Shown here: positions 6,902-10,577 of the stretch, one piece after another
How positions within the stretch are numbered: the first letter of the stretch is position 1
Layout of the letters: the number at the start of each line of letters is the position of its first letter
NCBI GenBank assembly: GCA_024643595.1
Contig: JAHEMS010000087.1
Location: 1 to 10,577, forward strand
Reading direction: 5' to 3'
Source: Bacteroidota bacterium
GTDB taxonomy: Bacteria; Bacteroidota; Bacteroidia; Cytophagales; Cyclobacteriaceae
DNA: 10,577 nucleotides
Made by a program: the position numbers and the translations under genes
Notes under the pieces: generated by a model
What the model was told of the DNA's origin: nothing
The model's input: only the letters and a program-made list of their open reading frames with translations
The model's database searches: none

Positions 6902-8427
6902 TACATTTCCAACAAAACGTTTCCGGTCATTTCTTTTGGAATTGGTACCCCCATCAACGTGAGAATTGTTGGAGCCAGATCGCCCAATTTGCCATCTTTT
7001 AGTTTTCCATTATATGTGTCATCTACTAAAATGCATGGCACCAGGTTAGTGGTGTGAGCTGTATTCGGAGACCCATCGTCATTCACCATCATATCAGCAT
7101 TTCCATGATCGGCTATAATAATGATGGCATAGTCGTTTTTGCGAGCCGCTTCTGTTACTTCTTCATTACATTTATCCACTGTTTCACAGGCTTTGACGGC
7201 AGCTTCAAACACACCGGTGTGCCCCACCATATCAGGATTAGCAAAATTCAAACAGATAAAATCGGCTTCTCGTTTATCCAGCTCAGGTATAATCTTGTCT
7301 TTAATATCGGTTGCACTCATCTCGGGCTTCAAATCATAGGTCGCTACTTTGGGTGAAGGGCACATTATCCTTGATTCTCCTGGGAAAACCTCCTCCCGCC
7401 CACCTGAAAAAAAGAAAGTAACATGAGGATATTTTTCAGTTTCCGCTATGCGGATTTGCTTCTTCCCTGCCTTGGAAACAATTTCGCCCAATGTATTTTG
7501 AAGATTGTCTTTGTCAAAGATCACCGTCACTCCAACAAATGAATCGTCATAATTTGTAAGCGTCACATAATAGAGGTTTAGCTTATTCATGTTCTGCTCA
7601 TGAAAATCCTGTTGCGTTAGCGCCATTGTAATTTCCCTGCCTCTGTCCGTACGGAAGTTAAAGCATAATACCACATCACCATCTTTAATCATTGAAATAG
7701 GCTTTCCCTGCGCATCTGTTGCCACAATGGGTTTAATAAACTCATCCGTTACTCCGGCTTTATAGGAATCTTCAATTGATTTTAATACATCGGTTGTTTT
7801 CTCTCCAACGCCATGTACCATTACATCATAGGCTAATTTCACACGCTCCCATCGCTTATCACGGTCCATCGCATAATACCGGCCAATGACAGTGGCTATT
7901 TGGCCTGTTGTTTCTGACATGTGATTATTAAGATCCGCTAAGTAATTATAGCCTCCCTTTGGATCCGTATCACGTCCGTCCGTAAATGCATGAATGTATA
8001 CTTCTTTCAAGCCTTGATTAGCAGCAATGGTACAAAGTCCTTTCAGGTGATCAATGTGTGAATGAACACCGCCATCAGAAACTAGTCCAATAAAATGAAC
8101 TGATTTACCGTTTTGCTTCGCATATGCATAAGCTTCGCTGAGTACTGGATTCGAGTCTAATTCTTTTTCTTCAACGGCTTTATTTACGCGTACCAGATCT
8201 TGATATACAACCCGGCCAGCACCGATGTTCATATGACCAACCTCTGAGTTTCCCATTTGGCCTGCAGGCAGCCCCACGGCTAGACCAGAAGCTTCAAGCT
8301 TACTGTGTGGGTATTTTTTATATAAAGAATCGATATAGGGCGTTTGGGCATTGTCAATTGCTGAAACCTTAAGATTTTTAGCAATACCCCAACCATCCAA
8401 TATCATCAATAACACTTTCTTGTTCAT
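6901..8427 (-). CDS. gpmI: 2,3-bisphosphoglycerate-independent phosphoglycerate mutase
   Basis: This enzyme interconverts 3- and 2-phosphoglycerate in glycolysis and gluconeogenesis in the cytoplasm through a phosphoserine intermediate and two metal ions, typically Mn. The 508-aa length is normal. All hallmark motifs are present: LDGWG (10-14, metal ligand D11), GNSEVGHMNIGAGR (59-72, catalytic Ser61), VSDGGVHSH (116-124), TDGRDT (149-154), GRYYAMDRDKRW (182-193), FNFRTDRGRE (257-266), ETEKYPHVTFFF (329-340), NPDMVGHTG (397-405, D399/H403), ADHGN (439-443, D440/H441) and HTTN (H458). It is the first gene of a minus-strand operon; the divergent gene starts 181 bp away. A TATATTTG box (8464-8457) and an inverted repeat lie just upstream. 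The downstream lipoprotein gene overlaps by one base. Confidence 0.97.
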   Translation of the reverse strand: MNKKVLLMILDGWGIAKNLKVSAIDNAQTPYIDSLYKKYPHSKLEASGLAVGLPAGQMGNSEVGHMNIGAGRVVYQDLVRVNKAVEEKELDSNPVLSEAYAYAKQNGKSVHFIGLVSDGGVHSHIDHLKGLCTIAANQGLKEVYIHAFTDGRDTDPKGGYNYLADLNNHMSETTGQIATVIGRYYAMDRDKRWERVKLAYDVMVHGVGEKTTDVLKSIEDSYKAGVTDEFIKPIVATDAQGKPISMIKDGDVVLCFNFRTDRGREITMALTQQDFHEQNMNKLNLYYVTLTNYDDSFVGVTVIFDKDNLQNTLGEIVSKAGKKQIRIAETEKYPHVTFFFSGGREEVFPGESRIMCPSPKVATYDLKPEMSATDIKDKIIPELDKREADFICLNFANPDMVGHTGVFEAAVKACETVDKCNEEVTEAARKNDYAIIIIADHGNADMMVNDDGSPNTAHTTNLVPCILVDDTYNGKLKDGKLGDLAPTILTLMGVPIPKEMTGNVLLEM

Positions 8428-8450
8428 GGCATTTAATTAATCAAATTATA

Positions 8451-8492
8451 AGAGGCCAAATATAAAGTTGATTTATGGTTTTTTGGCCCTCT
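8451..8492. repeat. Inverted repeat upstream of gpmI (operator or leader hairpin)
   Basis: The arms AGAGGCCAAA (8451-8460) and TTTGGCCCTCT (8482-8492) are complementary over ten pairs with one extra C, around a 21-nt spacer. The left arm begins 24 bp before the gpmI ATG and overlaps the candidate -7 box. It may be a dimeric regulator site or form a hairpin if transcribed. Neither side carries a long T run directly after the stem, so it is a poor terminator. Confidence 0.45.
8457..8464 (-). promoter_or_regulatory. gpmI: Candidate -7 promoter box for the gpmI operon
   Basis: On the minus strand the bases read TATATTTG, a full match to the Bacteroidota TAnnTTTG -7 element, about 30 bp before the gpmI start. 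No clear -33 TTG/TTTG is found at the expected distance. An alternative TATAAT (8450-8445) lies closer to the start. The call rests on one motif and position. Confidence 0.3.
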
Positions 8493-8582
8493 TTAGTTAG
8501 ATCTGCAAATAATATCCAAACAACAATTGTTAGGTTATATTCATTCATTTTGATAAAATTTTTCAGATACACATTAATGGCA

Positions 8583-8590
8583 TAATTTTG
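8583..8590 (+). promoter_or_regulatory. Candidate -7 promoter box for the DUF4783-nadC transcript
   Basis: TAATTTTG matches the Bacteroidota TAnnTTTG element and ends 18 bp before the DUF4783 start, so the leader would be short. No good -33 box lies about 20 bp upstream (only TTTCAG near 8561; TTTTG at 8548-8552 is too far). The position in a divergent gap supports it. Confidence 0.35.
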
Positions 8591-8608
8591 GTCTAATCCA
8601 GCACTGAT

Positions 8609-9001
8609 ATGAAGAGTAAAAAATGGGTACTTACCGTAATGATTATTCTGGCTTCCCAATTTCTCTGGGCGCAGACAGATCTTTTTGCTCCTATAAGAGA
8701 TGCCATTAAGGCCGGAAGCGCCAAAGAGGCTGTTAAATCTTTTAACCAATCATTGGATATAAATCTTGAAGGTGAAATAAAAACCTATAGTAAAGCTCAG
8801 GCTGAATTTGTATTGCGCGATTTTTTTAAAAAACATTCCCCCACAGATTTTACGATCGTCCATACTGGTTCTTCCAAAGGGGGTTTACAATATGCAATAG
8901 GTAACATGAAAAGTAACAACGAGACCTATAGCGTGCTCATCCGTGTAAAGCAGGTCGAAAATGTTTATCTCGTGCATGAAATCAGTTTTGTGAAAGAATA
9001 A
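8609..9001 (+). CDS. Secreted DUF4783-family protein
   Basis: This 130-aa protein has an N-terminal Sec signal peptide: KSKK, hydrophobic residues 7-20, and probable cleavage near WAQ (20-22), giving a periplasmic protein of about 108 residues. The mature part matches the DUF4783 pattern that I know from Bacteroidota: DLFAPIRDAIKAGSAKE (24-40), an NQSLDINLEG strand, the conserved YSKAQAEFVLRDFFKKH (60-76), GSSKGGLQYAIG (about 87-98) and a C-terminal VHEISFVKE. The fold may be of NTF2-like cone type, judging by the helix-then-strand order; this is inference. No function is established. Its stop shares one base with the nadC start (TAATG), so it is probably co-translated with nadC even though one product is exported and the other cytoplasmic. 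Confidence 0.88.
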   Translation: MKSKKWVLTVMIILASQFLWAQTDLFAPIRDAIKAGSAKEAVKSFNQSLDINLEGEIKTYSKAQAEFVLRDFFKKHSPTDFTIVHTGSSKGGLQYAIGNMKSNNETYSVLIRVKQVENVYLVHEISFVKE

Positions 9002-9861
9002 TGCGGCCTTTTTATCTTACTGATTCTGCAATAAATGAATTTATTTCTAGAGCCCTTGCGGAAGATATCGGTGAGGGGGATCATTCCTCGCTAGGTGCTG
9101 TTCCTTCCACCAAAATAAGTAAAGCGAAACTTCTAATTAAAGATGGGGGAATCATAGCAGGTCTTGAGCTGGCCGAAAGAATTTTTCATAAAGTAAACCG
9201 TTCATTAGAATTAACCTTTTCAAAACACGACGGTGACGCTATTAAAAAGGGAGAGGTTGCTTTTGTTGTTAAAGGAAATGCCCAATCCATCTTATCGGCG
9301 GAGCGGCTAGTGTTGAATTGCCTTCAACGAATGAGTGGCATCGCCACCTATACAAATCATTTGTGTCGACTTATCGATGGAACAAATGCCCAGCTTATGG
9401 ACACGCGTAAAACGACTCCCAACTTTCGCTTAATGGAAAAGTGGGCCGTTGCCATTGGGGGAGGGAAAAACCATCGCTATGCGCTGTATGATATGGTAAT
9501 GCTTAAAGATAATCATGTGGATATGGCCGGAGGAATTCGCGCTGCTATTGAAAATACACGAAAATATCTCAGTGAAATTAATAAAGATCTGAAAATTGAA
9601 ATCGAAACACGCTCCATGGATGAAGTAAAAGAGGTCTTGAAAGTTGGTGGTATCGATATTATCATGCTCGACAATATGAGTATTGAGGATATGAAGGAAG
9701 CCGTAAAACTCATTGATAAAAAATATAAAACGGAAGCCAGTGGCGGCATCACCGAGTCTGTATTACGCCCCGTAGCTGAATGCGGTGTGGATTTTATTTC
9801 CGTTGGCGCGCTCACACACTCAGTAAAAAGTCTTGACTTAAGCTTGAAGGTGGAAAAATAA
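9001..9861 (+). CDS. nadC: Nicotinate-nucleotide diphosphorylase (carboxylating) / quinolinate phosphoribosyltransferase
   Basis: NadC converts quinolinate and PRPP to nicotinate mononucleotide, CO2 and pyrophosphate in de novo NAD synthesis. The 286-aa length is typical. Conserved elements are EDIGEGDHSS (21-30), the LVLNCLQRMSGIAT helix (103-116), DTRKTTP (134-140), GGGKNHR (153-159), the active-site KDNH (169-172), E200/E202 in the strand IEIETRS, MLDNMS (222-227), EASGGI (245-250) and the phosphate-binding SVGALTHS (267-274). The spacing NFRLMEKWAV after the DTRKTTP motif, with Asn where Gly is more usual, is a minor variant. The start is set by the 1-bp overlap with the DUF4783 gene. No quinolinate synthase or aspartate oxidase gene is in the window. 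Confidence 0.96.
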   Translation: MRPFYLTDSAINEFISRALAEDIGEGDHSSLGAVPSTKISKAKLLIKDGGIIAGLELAERIFHKVNRSLELTFSKHDGDAIKKGEVAFVVKGNAQSILSAERLVLNCLQRMSGIATYTNHLCRLIDGTNAQLMDTRKTTPNFRLMEKWAVAIGGGKNHRYALYDMVMLKDNHVDMAGGIRAAIENTRKYLSEINKDLKIEIETRSMDEVKEVLKVGGIDIIMLDNMSIEDMKEAVKLIDKKYKTEASGGITESVLRPVAECGVDFISVGALTHSVKSLDLSLKVEK

Positions 9862-9927
9862 ATACGACTTATTCCATAAGAATCTTTGGCAAATGCCTTT
9901 GGATTAGAAAATACCACAAATCCCTTA

Positions 9928-9935
9928 TATTTTTG
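9928..9935 (+). promoter_or_regulatory. Candidate -7 promoter box for the YcxB-like gene
   Basis: TATTTTTG fits TAnnTTTG and ends 26 bp before the ATG at 9962. The nearest TTTG upstream (9898-9901) is several bases farther than the usual -33 spacing. The 100-bp gap after nadC allows a separate promoter, but read-through from nadC is equally possible. Confidence 0.33.
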
Positions 9936-9961
9936 CCCTCCTTAAAATTGAAGATCCGCTT

Positions 9962-10435
9962 ATGATTGTGAAGACGCGTAATTATCGCCTTGAAAAGAAA
10001 GAATATATAAAAATGGCGTTTAAAGCTATTTTAAAGCAACAATGGTGGGTTAGTTTGATTGTAGTAGCCATTTGTTGCCTTTATCTGTGGATACCTAGTA
10101 TATGGTGGTTTATTGGCGCCCTGGTTGGGGCAGGCCTCTATTTGTTATTCTGGTGGATTCAGTTCTACGGAGTTACCCAACTGGATCAGGGTAAAATGCT
10201 GTTTGAACGCTTTTCATACGAAATAACCAGCCAGCAGATCGTAATGAAATTGAATGCCCGCGAGGGAATGCCTTTGAAATGGGATCAAATTCAGCGTGCT
10301 GAAATCGGAAAGGATTACTTTTTGCTTTTTGTAAACAAAGCACAACTTGTTCATTTGCCCTTTAAAATTTTCAATACTGACAATGAACGCAAATTTCTCA
10401 TCAGTATCCTGAAGACAAAGGGGCTTTTAAAATAA
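9962..10435 (+). CDS. YcxB-like membrane protein
   Basis: This 157-aa protein has a short basic N-terminus, two adjacent hydrophobic Trp-rich helices (about 28-44 and 47-67) and a cytoplasmic C-terminal domain (about 78-155). The C-terminal pattern fits the YcxB-like family: FSYEITSQQIVMK (84-96), a Trp-containing strand MPLKWDQIQRAEIGKDYFLLF (about 103-123), and a short LPFKIF hairpin (132-137) before a terminal helix. The family is widespread and its function unknown; a pleckstrin-homology-like fold is plausible but inferred. It lies 100 bp after nadC on the same strand and 67 bp before the next gene. Confidence 0.72.
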   Translation: MIVKTRNYRLEKKEYIKMAFKAILKQQWWVSLIVVAICCLYLWIPSIWWFIGALVGAGLYLLFWWIQFYGVTQLDQGKMLFERFSYEITSQQIVMKLNAREGMPLKWDQIQRAEIGKDYFLLFVNKAQLVHLPFKIFNTDNERKFLISILKTKGLLK

Positions 10436-10502
10436 TGATTCCTTCATCACTGAAGATGGGATGAAACTTGATTTCAGGAAACCACATGCTGATATTTGAA
10501 TT

Positions 10503-10577
10503 ATGACCAGCTACGAAGATGAGGATTCCAGACAAAAGAAAAGATTTTCACCTTCAGAAGCACGCTCAAAGATTCAA
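10503..10577 (+). CDS. Start of a gene, possibly recX (3'-partial)
   Basis: There are 25 codons from ATG 10503 to the window end without a stop. An in-frame TGA at 10497 fixes this ATG as the first possible start. The peptide is acidic, then basic, then reads KKRFSPSEARSKIQ, which resembles the start of Bacteroidota RecX proteins, where a (K/R)xx(S/T)PxEAxxK helix precedes a CAYQERC segment. RecX modulates RecA filaments. The decisive CAYQER motif would lie just beyond the edge, so the name is tentative. Confidence 0.4.
   Translation, partial: MTSYEDEDSRQKKRFSPSEARSKIQ

Noticed and set aside
8441..8749. 102-aa minus-strand open frame across the divergent gap
   Set aside because: It covers the inverted repeat and promoter region and is antisense to the DUF4783 signal peptide; composition is not protein-like.
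9513..9917. 134-aa open frame on the minus strand
   Set aside because: It lies almost wholly antisense to nadC, which has full family motifs; the translation is Ser/Ile-rich with no recognisable domain.
10442..10465. Terminator after the YcxB-like gene
   Set aside because: Two overlapping small stems (CTTCA/TGAAG and TTCATC/GATGAA) can form, but no T run follows either one.

Overview
This window reads as an ordinary chromosomal segment of a Bacteroidota bacterium, most likely a Cytophagales relative (Cyclobacteriaceae-like). The evidence is moderate-to-low GC, almost no Shine-Dalgarno sequences, candidate promoters of the TAnnTTTG type, and families typical of that phylum: a DUF4783 secreted protein beside nadC, a LETM1-related TerB-like protein, and a Bacteroidota-style Fur regulator. 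The genus cannot be fixed from the sequence. I see no mobile element, CRISPR array, tRNA, rRNA or prophage, and no clear undescribed system.

Layout. Positions 1-1565 (+) hold the end of purK, cut by the window edge, overlapping purE by 4 bp; the pair carries out AIR carboxylation in purine synthesis. Positions 1621-2886 (+) encode a 421-aa protein with a central TerB-like helical domain and a LETM1-like C-terminus. It converges on a terC-family membrane protein gene (2888-3928, -), with one base between the two stop codons.

Positions 4070-8427 (-) look like one operon, read in the order gpmI (Mn-type phosphoglycerate mutase), a small lipoprotein of unknown function, an ABC half-exporter, and a Fur-family repressor. 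The junctions are a 1-bp overlap, a 30-bp gap and a 3-bp gap. A hairpin followed by a T-rich run lies between fur and terC. It either ends this operon or sits in the terC leader as an attenuator.

Positions 8428-8608 form a divergent promoter region containing an inverted repeat. On the right (+) are a secreted DUF4783 protein, nadC (quinolinate phosphoribosyltransferase, NAD synthesis; 1-bp overlap), a YcxB-like two-helix membrane protein, and the first 25 codons of a gene that resembles recX.

Functional reading. Most genes are housekeeping: purines, glycolysis and NAD. The part worth a second look is the metal theme. A Mn-type GpmI heads an operon ending in a Fur-family regulator with altered sensor residues, and next comes a TerC-family (Mn-exporter type) gene behind a structured leader. 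A TerB/LETM1-like protein, of a family linked to ion and stress handling, lies tail to tail with terC. These links are inference from position only.
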